Assembly (NCBI GenBank): GCA_036278715.1
Contig: DASUKN010000001.1
Location: forward strand, 1-64,000
Reading direction: 5' to 3'
Length of the DNA stretch: 64,000 bases
From: Udaeobacter sp025935755
GTDB taxonomy: Bacteria > Verrucomicrobiota > Verrucomicrobiia > Chthoniobacterales > UBA10450
Within the stretch, counting starts at the first letter, position 1; each line of letters begins with the position of its first letter. Made by a program: the position numbers and the translations under genes. Positions 24,022 through 32,370 of the stretch are shown here, piece after piece. Below the pieces are notes generated by a model, which saw only the letters and a program-made list of their open reading frames with translations, was not told the origin of the DNA and did not search any database.

Positions 24022-25056
24022 ATGAACATCTTTCTTTCCTCCTGCGTTGGGCAGTCAGTCAATTCTACGTATTGCGCAGAGCTGGGCCGGCTGGCGAATT
24101 TGTCCCGGATTAAAAATCTGAATTTGGTTTCGACACCAGAAGCCGCCGATCTGATCCTGGTGGTGGACATCTTCGAAGAAGATCTGTATGCCGGGTTGCG
24201 GCAGAACCGGGTTTGGCAAAACTGGCCAGAAAAATCCTTCGCCTATTGCGAGATCGACTTCCCGCCCGCTTTTCTACATGGGCTCCATAGTTCCGCGAGT
24301 AAAACACTCTCTGACAGCGGCCGTTTTCAGGCGTGTGCCTATCAAGTGCATCAGCTTTGCTATCCGAATCCCTGTCCGTCTTTGTCGGAACTCTCGGCAG
24401 CGCGCAAAGACTTGCTGTTTTTTTTCGCAGGGCGCGCCAGCCACCGTGTGCGCCGGCAATTATTCGCGCAGACGTTTGATGGCGCCGATGTGCTGATCGA
24501 AGACACTTCCGTCTACAACCATTTCGACGGATGCGAACCGGAGAGTCGCCCGGCAGCCAGGCGGAATTATTGGCAAATGGCAGCGCGTTCGAAGTACTCC
24601 CTGTGTCCGCGGGGAGCCGGAACATCCACCGTGCGCATTTTTGAAATGATGCAGGCGGGCATCGCACCAGTGATCGTAGCCGATGATTGGCTGCCGCCAC
24701 TCGGTCCTTCATGGGAGGAATTCGCGTTGTTTGTTCGCGAGAACGAAATCGATTCAATTTACGAAAAAGTTAAAGCTCATGAAGCCGAATACAGGGATCG
24801 TGGTCGCCTCGCTCGTGAGGCTTGGGAGCAATATTTTTCGCCGGAAAACTACTGGAGCTTTATATTGGCTTCGATTCAACGTATTCAGGAGAACCAAAAA
24901 ATTCCGGAATCACTTTACGCCAGAAGTCTGCCACTACTTACTTTTCAAGAATGGACGCGACAGCGGCGAATCCAGACTGTGATCCGCTTAAAAGGTCGGT
25001 TGAAGAGAATGTTACCAAAAAAATTGGTGCCGGTTATCTCTACTCAAAAAAATTGA
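24022..25056 (+). CDS. Exostosin-family (GT47-like) glycosyltransferase, probably 5'-frameshifted
   Basis: From ATG 24022 the protein has 344 aa, with the exostosin signature KYSLCPRGAGTSTVRIFEMM at 191-210 and APVIVADDWLPP just after. Exostosin-like enzymes transfer sugars with a GT-B C-terminal domain; bacterial members occur in capsule and LPS loci. The apparent original start, with a good ribosome site, is at 23885, and a probable single-base loss near 23929 puts it out of frame. The gene is therefore either a recent frameshift mutant, a sequencing error, or translated from 24022, which has no good ribosome site. The catalytic part is intact. A basic tail (KGRLKRMLPKK) ends the protein. 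Confidence 0.75.
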   Translation: MNIFLSSCVGQSVNSTYCAELGRLANLSRIKNLNLVSTPEAADLILVVDIFEEDLYAGLRQNRVWQNWPEKSFAYCEIDFPPAFLHGLHSSASKTLSDSGRFQACAYQVHQLCYPNPCPSLSELSAARKDLLFFFAGRASHRVRRQLFAQTFDGADVLIEDTSVYNHFDGCEPESRPAARRNYWQMAARSKYSLCPRGAGTSTVRIFEMMQAGIAPVIVADDWLPPLGPSWEEFALFVRENEIDSIYEKVKAHEAEYRDRGRLAREAWEQYFSPENYWSFILASIQRIQENQKIPESLYARSLPLLTFQEWTRQRRIQTVIRLKGRLKRMLPKKLVPVISTQKN

Positions 25057-25222
25057 TCCATTGTGCTGTAACATTTTTATCCGTGCCGATGCGATTGTTT
25101 GATGCAGTTGATGAATTCATTGCTCGTTCTGCATTCGTGCATTGTTGGGGCTGTATGTGCTCATGAAGTTGCTACGACGTCTTTCGTTTTTCCGTAGCCG
25201 GAAGGGGGCATAAAGCAGGGCT

Positions 25223-26050
25223 ATGGCAGCCGCACCATCTCGTGTAAATCATGCCTTGTTAAGCTTCAAGGCAAGGGCTGTGTTCAATTTCAATCGTTAC
25301 GTCAGGAAGCAAATCATTCTACAAATCGGCCATGGCGGCTTGGGAGATAATCTCTTTTTGAGTCATATTCCTCAAATAGCGAAGCAAAGCAGTGACGTAC
25401 ACAGCGTGTTTATTTCCAATAAGTCGGTATTCCGCGACGCGGCCTATAAATCTTTGATTTGGACCTCCAACCCGTACGTGGATGGATTTGTGGATGAGCA
25501 GGGGATCGAGATCGTTGGGCCGCACACCCGGAATGTTCGGGGCAGATCGTTGGATACGTTCTTGTTAAAGGCGGGATTCGACAACCGAATTTCCCATGTG
25601 GACCCGGGCTGTAACTTGTTAGACCAGTACATGCTTGGCCTGGGGCTTGATGATGGATTGAGATTCCATGAACCGAAAATTTACAAGCGCATTCCCGAAA
25701 GACATGAATACGAGAATGCCATTATTTATGATCCAAATTTTATTACGAACGCCGGCGAAATTTCCAGCGAAGCCGTTCGCGAATTCTTCAACCGGGAGGA
25801 GGTACGCCCGAATTTCCAGATGCAGCAGTACGCCAACGTTATAGATCTTCCGGAGATTACCGACCGCATTTCCGCAACGAGTATGGAGGATTTTTGCTCA
25901 CTGATTGTGTCGTGTAAGGCGCTATATTGTTTAACCACTGGGACTGCCACATTAGCCGCTGCTCTAGGCAAACCTTGCACTGTTTTGTATGGCGATGGAG
26001 TTAACACGATTTACCATCACTCGCGCATGCATCGTTATGTGCACGTTTAG
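25223..26050 (+). CDS. GT9-like glycosyltransferase
   Basis: The 275-aa protein has QIGHGGLGDNLFLSHIP at 34-50, similar to the G-GD-- loop of heptosyltransferases, and a C-terminal CLTTGTATLAAALGKPCTVLYGDG resembling the SGP-H-A donor site of GT9. It is shorter than usual (about 350 aa), and the middle is divergent, so the substrate cannot be inferred. The start is ATG 25223, preceded by AGGG. The 166 bases upstream contain no recognised feature. Confidence 0.6.
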   Translation: MAAAPSRVNHALLSFKARAVFNFNRYVRKQIILQIGHGGLGDNLFLSHIPQIAKQSSDVHSVFISNKSVFRDAAYKSLIWTSNPYVDGFVDEQGIEIVGPHTRNVRGRSLDTFLLKAGFDNRISHVDPGCNLLDQYMLGLGLDDGLRFHEPKIYKRIPERHEYENAIIYDPNFITNAGEISSEAVREFFNREEVRPNFQMQQYANVIDLPEITDRISATSMEDFCSLIVSCKALYCLTTGTATLAAALGKPCTVLYGDGVNTIYHHSRMHRYVHV

Positions 26051-26088
26051 ATGGCTTCTGGCATAACCGCGAGCACAGGAGAGGGCCG

Positions 26089-26991
26089 GTGAAGGGATTT
26101 TTACGAGGACAGATTGGTTATCTTTTGCGGATGCTGCCGTATCGGGACCGTTGGCGGGATAAGCTCGGGACATTCCTGGAGGCAATATACTTGTTAGGCG
26201 GGTATGCTCGCCTGAAGATTGCAACGCGATTTAGCGCGGAGGCGGCGGCGGTCTGTGGTAAAACGTGCGTGGCAGTGCTCCTGTCGCACAATCGTCCTCA
26301 AAATATGCCACTCCTGGTAGAGGCTGCGCTACGCAATCGCTTTGTCGCAAGAGTCATTGTTTCCAACAGTAATCCAGAAGTGAGAATGAGAGATTGGATA
26401 ACATCCAAAGATCCACGGCTGGTTATCACGGACGAAGCAACCCCGACCCAACCTGGTCACCGACTGGTTCTCGCAAAACAGACCGGGGCAGAGTACATTC
26501 TCTCGATCGATGACGACATCTTCCTTGCACCGGCACAGTGGAAAAGCTTGTTCGAATTTCTTCTCGCCGACGAACAATGTCCGCATGGCATCGTTGGCGA
26601 CGTGTATTGTCCAGAAATGGAGTCTTCGAACGGTCTCCTATTTAATCACGTTTCCGGGCGAGACATGGAAGTGGATGTGTTGACTGGAGTGTACGCATTT
26701 ACTGGCGAACACTTGAGGCGCGTGTTTGAGCTCGCTGCCAGGATTGGCGTGTCGAATCTATCACAGCTCCGCAACGGCGAGGACATTCTACTTTCATTCA
26801 GTGGCAGAACGCGGCCACACATCCACGCCCTGAAGCCGGCCTTGTTATGCGCTTCCGGGTGTCTTCCCGGTATAGCTTTATGGAAAAGTGATGACGGATT
26901 TTGGGATGAACGGATTCGCGTATTCAAGAAGGTGCGAGACGCGAGCGTTGCAATGGAAACCTTGCCGGAGACTCCGAAACTAACGGGCTGA
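26089..26991 (+). CDS. GT-A-fold glycosyltransferase (GT2/GT64-like)
   Basis: The 300-aa protein starts with a possible membrane-associated helix. It then shows CVAVLLSHNRPQNMPLLVEA at about 61-80, VIVSNSNPEV near 91-100, and the metal site YILSIDDDIFLAP near 139-151. The SHNRP and SIDDD elements match GT2 and GT64-like enzymes. A late NGEDILLSF gives the ED pair seen on the acceptor side of GT2 enzymes. GTG 26089 is preceded by GAGAGGG. It ends one base before the start of the next gene. Confidence 0.7.
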   Translation: MKGFLRGQIGYLLRMLPYRDRWRDKLGTFLEAIYLLGGYARLKIATRFSAEAAAVCGKTCVAVLLSHNRPQNMPLLVEAALRNRFVARVIVSNSNPEVRMRDWITSKDPRLVITDEATPTQPGHRLVLAKQTGAEYILSIDDDIFLAPAQWKSLFEFLLADEQCPHGIVGDVYCPEMESSNGLLFNHVSGRDMEVDVLTGVYAFTGEHLRRVFELAARIGVSNLSQLRNGEDILLSFSGRTRPHIHALKPALLCASGCLPGIALWKSDDGFWDERIRVFKKVRDASVAMETLPETPKLTG

Positions 26992-26992
26992 A

Positions 26993-28303
26993 ATGGCCCG
27001 CGACGGATTCAGCATGAAGGTATTGCACCTCAACACTCACGCTTCAGGCGGCAGCTACGAATATGCGGCGTTACTTTCCACCGCGTTAGCCGACGAGGGG
27101 ATCGAAAGCCGGGTGCTTTGCAAAGATTCGCAGCCACTCAAGGCTGGCAGAAATTTGGCAGATCGAGTTATTCGAAAAGGATACGTCTCATTTTCAACTA
27201 AAGCATGGCACGGCACGAGACGACTTCTGGCACCACCGCGTCCTGACGAACTGCAAGATTTCGATCTGGTGCATCTACACACAGTTGCAGACTGGTTCAA
27301 TGTTCCCAGGTGGCTGGAGATGTTGCCGAGCGATCTAGGCGTGATCGTCACTTTACATGACTTGTGGCATATCACCGGCGGGTGTTTCCTTTTTGATAAT
27401 TGCGATCGTTTTATCGAAACGTGCGCACCATGTCCGATCTTGAAGACGCCGTTGAATCGAATTCTGGCGAAGGACGAACAGCACCGAAAGCTTCAGGCAT
27501 ACCGGGCCCGACGTGTGCAATTTGTTTCCAACAGCCAGTGGCTGGCAGATTTGAGCAATCGAAGCCCGATTGTGAGAGCGTGCGGCCGGGCTCAGGTAAT
27601 TCCGCCGGGAATTGATACGGATGTTTTCAGGCCACAAGATAAGTCGGGATGCCGGGCGGAGCTTGGCATACCGGGTGATGCATTCGTACTTGCAGCTGGA
27701 GCGGCTTCGCTGACGGATTCCAACAAGAATATCGCGTGGTTGTTGCAACAACTTGCGGGATTGCCCGATCTTGAAGACGTAATGGTCGTGCTCGCCGGCG
27801 AAGGGAATGTCGAGATTCCCAACAAGCTTAATGTCCGGTTAATGGGCGGGATTTCCGATCGATCGAAACGCGCCGCGTTTTTCTGCGCTGCAGATGTGTT
27901 CGTCAGTGCGTCGTTAATGGAAACCTACGGTTTGACGTTGATTGAAGCGATGAGTTGCGGTGTCCCAGTGGTGGCTTTTCGCACCGGCGGAGTTCCTGAA
28001 GCGGTTCCAGAGCAAGGAGGGATTTTATGTGACCTCCACGACGCGGCTGCATTCAAGGCTGCGATTCAGAAGCTGCGGAATAACGAAGCGTTTCGAGATG
28101 AACTTGGGGACGCAGCCAGCAAGCTTGTTGCCGCTCGAAATGCGAAAAGTCGATTTGCTACGGAATATGCACGGCTTTACGAAACATACTGGAACAATTC
28201 CAGAACGCGCCACGGAGACGAGGGCTCGCTGAGCTCCCCGCTCCATTTGCATCGCGAAACGCCGTTTAAGGCGGAGCTCTGCAAGGCCAGCGATCAGCTT
28301 TAG
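26993..28303 (+). CDS. Glycosyltransferase family 4
   Basis: The 436-aa protein is a typical GT-B retaining transferase: VLHLNTHASGGSYEYAALL at the start, LVHLHTVADWF, IVTLHDLWHITGGC with a nearby C-x(n)-CAPCP cluster, and the donor-site EX7E in METYGLTLIEAMSCGVPVVAF. The CxxCP-type region (NCDRFIETCAPCP) is common in WcaI/WcaC-type colanic-acid transferases. It acts in the cytoplasm; the sugar is unknown. ATG 26993 follows the previous stop by one base; ATG 27014 is an alternative with better alignment to the family. The last 30 residues (HGDEGSLSS onward) look added. Confidence 0.87.
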   Translation: MARDGFSMKVLHLNTHASGGSYEYAALLSTALADEGIESRVLCKDSQPLKAGRNLADRVIRKGYVSFSTKAWHGTRRLLAPPRPDELQDFDLVHLHTVADWFNVPRWLEMLPSDLGVIVTLHDLWHITGGCFLFDNCDRFIETCAPCPILKTPLNRILAKDEQHRKLQAYRARRVQFVSNSQWLADLSNRSPIVRACGRAQVIPPGIDTDVFRPQDKSGCRAELGIPGDAFVLAAGAASLTDSNKNIAWLLQQLAGLPDLEDVMVVLAGEGNVEIPNKLNVRLMGGISDRSKRAAFFCAADVFVSASLMETYGLTLIEAMSCGVPVVAFRTGGVPEAVPEQGGILCDLHDAAAFKAAIQKLRNNEAFRDELGDAASKLVAARNAKSRFATEYARLYETYWNNSRTRHGDEGSLSSPLHLHRETPFKAELCKASDQL

Positions 28304-28307
28304 TGTC

Positions 28308-29261
28308 GTGAGAGTGCAGGCGCCGTTTGGTTTTGTGACCGGCTGCCATGCCGGGGACAAGTTGATGGTTCAGGCAACCCTGGCAAGCATGAGGCATTAT
28401 TGTCCACATGTTCCGATATGCCTGGTGGTGGACGGCGATCTGTACGTCTCAGATCTGGAGCGCGAATATGATTTAATCGTTTTACGTGTTCTGGAACTGC
28501 CTTCAAAACAAATGCGGAGCCTTATAGGTGGTAACGGGCGCGCCAAACTCGCTGCGATTTGGGAGGGGCCTTTTGAGTTTTATGTATGGCTCGATTCGGA
28601 CGCGATTGTCTGGGGTGATTTTACTCCACAGATCCGCACTGACGTCGATTTCCAGGTCTTTTGGAGCGAGATTTCAATCCCGGCCGACGCCACGGAAATT
28701 CCTCCCTGGTTGCCGCATTTTTATTTTGATCCCCAAAAACTCCGACGTTTTGATGCTGATTTTGATTGGCGTGGGAAAGCGTATTTTTCTTCCGGGGCTT
28801 TCGCGTGCAGGCGAAACGTTATCGGATTCGACGAATGGACGACCGTCGAGTCGTGGGGGAGAGAGACGCCCGGGTTGTTTGGTAATTTCTACGAGCAGCC
28901 AATATTAAATTACTTTGTCCATTCAATGGCCGAACGGGGAGAAATGAACGTCACGATGTCCAATTTACAGCACATCGGCGGACATCATGGTTTGGACGAG
29001 CTAAAACAAGATTGTGCCGGGAGCAAATGGCGTTTCCCGAAACAGATTCGACGACCGCGTGTCGCACATTTTTGTGGACGCAAGCCGTTTATGTTTGATC
29101 GCAAGGCATATTCTCATCCGTTCACGATCGCGCGATTGGAACATCATCGGCGTGACCGCGGGGAACTCGGCGCCTGGCTGGCCATGTTGAAGGAAGAAGC
29201 CCCGGTTATCGGCACCAAGGTCCAACGCCGCCTTTCGAATTTGATTGCAGGATCAAGATGA
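28308..29261 (+). CDS. GT-A-type glycosyltransferase, GT8-like fold, family uncertain
   Basis: The 317-aa protein has FGFVTGCHAGDKLMVQATLASM at the N-terminus (in part a nucleotide-binding start), the metal site FYVWLDSDAIVWGD at about 90-103 and a late LQHIGGHHG, which corresponds to the C-terminal metal-binding histidine of GT8-like enzymes. A retaining transferase on a nucleotide-sugar donor is likely. The GTG start lies four bases after the previous stop. Confidence 0.65.
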   Translation: MRVQAPFGFVTGCHAGDKLMVQATLASMRHYCPHVPICLVVDGDLYVSDLEREYDLIVLRVLELPSKQMRSLIGGNGRAKLAAIWEGPFEFYVWLDSDAIVWGDFTPQIRTDVDFQVFWSEISIPADATEIPPWLPHFYFDPQKLRRFDADFDWRGKAYFSSGAFACRRNVIGFDEWTTVESWGRETPGLFGNFYEQPILNYFVHSMAERGEMNVTMSNLQHIGGHHGLDELKQDCAGSKWRFPKQIRRPRVAHFCGRKPFMFDRKAYSHPFTIARLEHHRRDRGELGAWLAMLKEEAPVIGTKVQRRLSNLIAGSR

Positions 29262-29320
29262 ACAGCCGGGATTGACCTGCGTATTCCCGCAGTCCCTGCC
29301 TCAATCCGCCTCGGAACCTG

Positions 29321-30037
29321 ATGCTAAACCAGCTGACAACGATAGCGAAGAAATTGAAGAACCTGTGCCGCGGAAGGCAATCCGGGAGATCATTGCTCCA
29401 GGAGTTGCGGGCCATGCGCGTTAGCTATTCTCAGTTTGGCGAGGATCTGGTAATCCTTAATCACTTCTCGGATTTGGACAATTCCACCGGGCGATTCATC
29501 GATGTCGGAGCCTATCATCCATTCAAGTATTCAAACACCATGTTACTCAGCAAGCTTGGCTGGCGCGGCATCAATATAGATTGTGACCAGGCGAAAATGA
29601 GGCAATTCGATAGCTTGCGCCCAGGCGACGAAAACGTCTGCGCAGCAGTGGCTGATGCGTCGCGCGATATGATTTGGATCGAATATCCGTCTGGCCTAAC
29701 GAATCGGTTAGCCGATTCAGGGGAAAAGGATCTGCTATCATTCTGTGGTGAAACGCCATCGAGGATCACCCCGGTGAAAGCGATGACGTTGAGTGATATC
29801 ATCGAACACTCCGCTTTCCGGGGACGACATTTTCATTACTTGAACATAGATTGCGAAGGACAGGATTTATCCGTTCTCAAGGGCTTGAATTTTTCACGCT
29901 ATCAACCCGATCTGATAACCGTAGAAGCGTTCGCCAAGGCAGCTCGACCGGAACTTACTGATTTTCTCGAACGTGTGGGATACGAACTAACGGATATTGT
30001 GCACGTCACATTATTCTTCAAAAAATACACGGTTTAG
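29321..30037 (+). CDS. FkbM-family methyltransferase
   Basis: The 238-aa protein has SYSQFGEDLVI at 35-45, FIDVGAYHPFKYSNT at 59-73 (SAM-binding), and LNIDCEGQDLSVLKGL near 174-189, all hallmarks of FkbM-type SAM methyltransferases. Members methylate sugar hydroxyls in polysaccharide loci. The start ATG 29321 lies 59 bases after the previous gene. Confidence 0.88.
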   Translation: MLNQLTTIAKKLKNLCRGRQSGRSLLQELRAMRVSYSQFGEDLVILNHFSDLDNSTGRFIDVGAYHPFKYSNTMLLSKLGWRGINIDCDQAKMRQFDSLRPGDENVCAAVADASRDMIWIEYPSGLTNRLADSGEKDLLSFCGETPSRITPVKAMTLSDIIEHSAFRGRHFHYLNIDCEGQDLSVLKGLNFSRYQPDLITVEAFAKAARPELTDFLERVGYELTDIVHVTLFFKKYTV

Positions 30038-30065
30038 TTGAATGCCTTGAATAGACTGCGTGTTG

Positions 30066-30920
30066 ATGACCCTGTCTGTAATGATCACCACCAGGAACCG
30101 GCTCGTGGAATTGCGTCGGACTTATCATGCTTTGCAGCAATTGGACCCGCCGCCATTGGAGGTGCTCATAGCTATGGACGGCTGCACAGACGAGATCGTC
30201 GATTTAATCAAAGCGGAGTTGTCGCAAGCGCGGCTTTTCGTGAATCGAACAGGCGTCGGTTCGGTAGTTTCCCGCGATCGCATGATCCGCGAGGCGCGAG
30301 GTGATCTCGTGCTGGCTTTGGATGATGACAGTTATCCGGAGCAGTTAGATTGTATATCACGCTTCACAACGTTCTTTGAGGAACGACCCAGGCTCGCGGT
30401 GCTTCATTTCCCTCAGCGGACCGATGAGTATCGGGAAACGCTCACACAAACAAAGTTTGGTTCCGAACACTTGACGCGTTCGTTTGCGAACTCTGGCGCG
30501 GTGCTGCGTCGCGCCACTTATCTGCAGTTACCCGGGTTTGAACCGCGCTTTTACCACATGTATGAAGAGCCGGATTACGCGTTGCAATGTGTGGCGGCGG
30601 GTTACGATGTGTGTTTCTCGCCTGTTGTTACTATCCGGCACCATTATTCCAAACATGCGCGAGATGAGATTCGGATTCACCAACGCCATTCGCGCAATGA
30701 GTTATGGAGCACTTTGATGCGATGTCCTTTTCCGTTCACACTTGGGTTGTTAGTCTGGCGTGTTATCTCTCAATTTCGTTACGCGTGTAAAAGAGGGTGG
30801 TCTTGGGTCGTTCGTGAGCCTGTCTGGTGGTGGCAAGCTCTGGTCGGTGTTCCGCATTGTCTCCGGAACCGAAGGCCTGTTCCGTGGTCGGGCTATAAGC
30901 GCTGGTTGCGACTGCCTTAG
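30066..30920 (+). CDS. Glycosyltransferase family 2
   Basis: The 284-aa GT-A protein has LSVMITTRNRLVELRRT at its start, LIAMDGCTDEI near 34-44, LVLALDDDSYPEQLD (metal site) and HMYEEPDYALQCVAAG with the acidic ED-type acceptor motif. A GTG at 30060 could add two residues. A palindromic 125-bp element separates it from the next gene. Confidence 0.87.
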   Translation: MTLSVMITTRNRLVELRRTYHALQQLDPPPLEVLIAMDGCTDEIVDLIKAELSQARLFVNRTGVGSVVSRDRMIREARGDLVLALDDDSYPEQLDCISRFTTFFEERPRLAVLHFPQRTDEYRETLTQTKFGSEHLTRSFANSGAVLRRATYLQLPGFEPRFYHMYEEPDYALQCVAAGYDVCFSPVVTIRHHYSKHARDEIRIHQRHSRNELWSTLMRCPFPFTLGLLVWRVISQFRYACKRGWSWVVREPVWWWQALVGVPHCLRNRRPVPWSGYKRWLRLP

Positions 30921-30934
30921 CATGTTCTCAGAAA

Positions 30935-31059
30935 TCCTCATGTTCTCGTCTGACTGCTGTAGTGTCCGTTGTCCCCAGCGGATCATTCGCATACTAGTAA
31001 GCCGACAGCCGTGCGCTGAGGACAACGCACACTACAGCAAGTAATCGTGAGCATGAGGA
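30935..31059. repeat. 125-bp imperfect inverted repeat (GCTGTAG family)
   Basis: Inner arms 30956-30980 and 31014-31038 match at 23 of 25 positions when one is inverted (they start GCTGTAGTGT and end CAGCG). The symmetry continues outward to TCCTCATG at 30935 and CATGAGGA ending at 31059, giving arms of about 46 bases around a 33-base centre containing ACTAGT. There is no coding potential. It is MITE- or BIME-like, and the same unit occurs at 6532-6669. Its right end lies beside the ribosome site of the next gene. Confidence 0.85.
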
Positions 31060-31075
31060 GGAGTAGGATGACTTA

Positions 31076-32299
31076 ATGAAGTGGATTTGTTGTCAGCTCG
31101 GTGCCAGAGAACATTACGCGATCCCACGTGCATTGTTTTCCCGCGGCTTGCTCGACTGTCTTGTTACCGATGCCTGGGTTCCGGCTGCAAGTTTTCTGGC
31201 CCAATTCCCTACGGGCAATCTCGCAGATCGGTTTCATAACGAGCTAAGTAATGCGCGCGTAATTTCCTTCAATCGCTCCGTCATCATGTTCGAAATGCTT
31301 GCACGCGTGAGGCGACTCTCAGAATGGCAAACAATCGTTAAGCGCAACGAGTGGTTTCAACGCAAAGTCGTCAGTGCTATTAAGGCTAAGGTTTCAGCTC
31401 TTAACAACCATCCCATTCTTTTGAGCTACAGCTACGCGGCGCTGAAACCATTTCGCCTGGCTAAGGCACGGGGATGGAAAACGCTGCTTGTTCAGATTGA
31501 TCCTGGTCCTGAGGAAGAAAGAATCGTGGCAGAGGAGGCGGCGCGGGTACCCGCGCTCGCCGGCAGCTGGCAGCGTGCTCCGAAAGAATATTGGGCCGCC
31601 TGGCGTGAGGAGTGCAACCTTGCAGATCGCATCGTCGTCAATTCCGAATGGACCCGAGAAGGTTTGGTACGCTGCGGCATTCCGAACGGGAAATTATGCG
31701 TGATACCTTTGGCGTACGAAGCTGTGCAGGTCGGAGATGAAACATCGCAAATCCGACAAAGTCGAACGTACCCTGTCCGTTTCACGCAAGACCGGCCGAT
31801 GCGTGTGCTTTTCCTTGGCCAGGTGAACTTGCGGAAGGGGATCGCCAGATTATTGGAAGCGGCTCGAAGTTTACGCGATGAACCTGTTGAATTTTGGATG
31901 GTAGGTCCTGTTCAGATCACAAATAGCGCGGCCGAAGGAGATAATCCGCGCGTAAAATGGTTGGGCCCGGTGACCCGAAACCAGACAGCTGACAAATACA
32001 GATCTGCCGATGTATTTATTCTTCCGACGCTGTCGGATGGATTCGCGATCACACAGCTCGAGGCGCAAGCGTACGGGTTGCCGGTCATTTCATCCAAATT
32101 TTGTGCAAGTGCGGTTCAGAACGGGCGCAACGGAATCGTTCTCGAAGGACCTACTGCGGCGTGCATCGCAGCTGCAATTCGCGACTGCGTCGCGAACCCG
32201 AAGCGGCTGGAAACATTCGCCGCGAGCTCGGGCCTCCCGAATCAATTCACAATGGATACGCTTGGTCAGCGCCTGCAGGAGCTTGGCTCGACACTTTAG
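31076..32299 (+). CDS. Glycosyltransferase family 4
   Basis: The 407-aa protein has YAIPRALFSRGLLDCLVTDAW near the start in family style, RIVVNSEWTREGLVRCG in the interdomain region, MRVLFLGQVNLRKGIARLLEA opening the C-terminal domain, and the donor motif SDGFAITQLEAQAYGLPVIS. It should add a sugar at the cytoplasmic face. The GAGGAG ribosome-site region overlaps the right end of the inverted repeat, so the repeat may influence expression. Confidence 0.87.
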   Translation: MKWICCQLGAREHYAIPRALFSRGLLDCLVTDAWVPAASFLAQFPTGNLADRFHNELSNARVISFNRSVIMFEMLARVRRLSEWQTIVKRNEWFQRKVVSAIKAKVSALNNHPILLSYSYAALKPFRLAKARGWKTLLVQIDPGPEEERIVAEEAARVPALAGSWQRAPKEYWAAWREECNLADRIVVNSEWTREGLVRCGIPNGKLCVIPLAYEAVQVGDETSQIRQSRTYPVRFTQDRPMRVLFLGQVNLRKGIARLLEAARSLRDEPVEFWMVGPVQITNSAAEGDNPRVKWLGPVTRNQTADKYRSADVFILPTLSDGFAITQLEAQAYGLPVISSKFCASAVQNGRNGIVLEGPTAACIAAAIRDCVANPKRLETFAASSGLPNQFTMDTLGQRLQELGSTL

Positions 32300-32370
32300 C
32301 GATCGACCCAACCAACGACGACTTTGAGTTTCACGTTTGTGCCTTACAATGTTCGCCTCGCCTTCCGCTC

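Noticed and set aside
24110..24757. 215-codon minus-strand frame opposite the exostosin-like gene
   Set aside because: Arg-rich antisense shadow; the plus strand carries the exostosin motifs.
25057..25222. Small frames between the exostosin-like and GT9-like genes
   Set aside because: Peptides of under 40 codons without ribosome sites or protein-like sequence.
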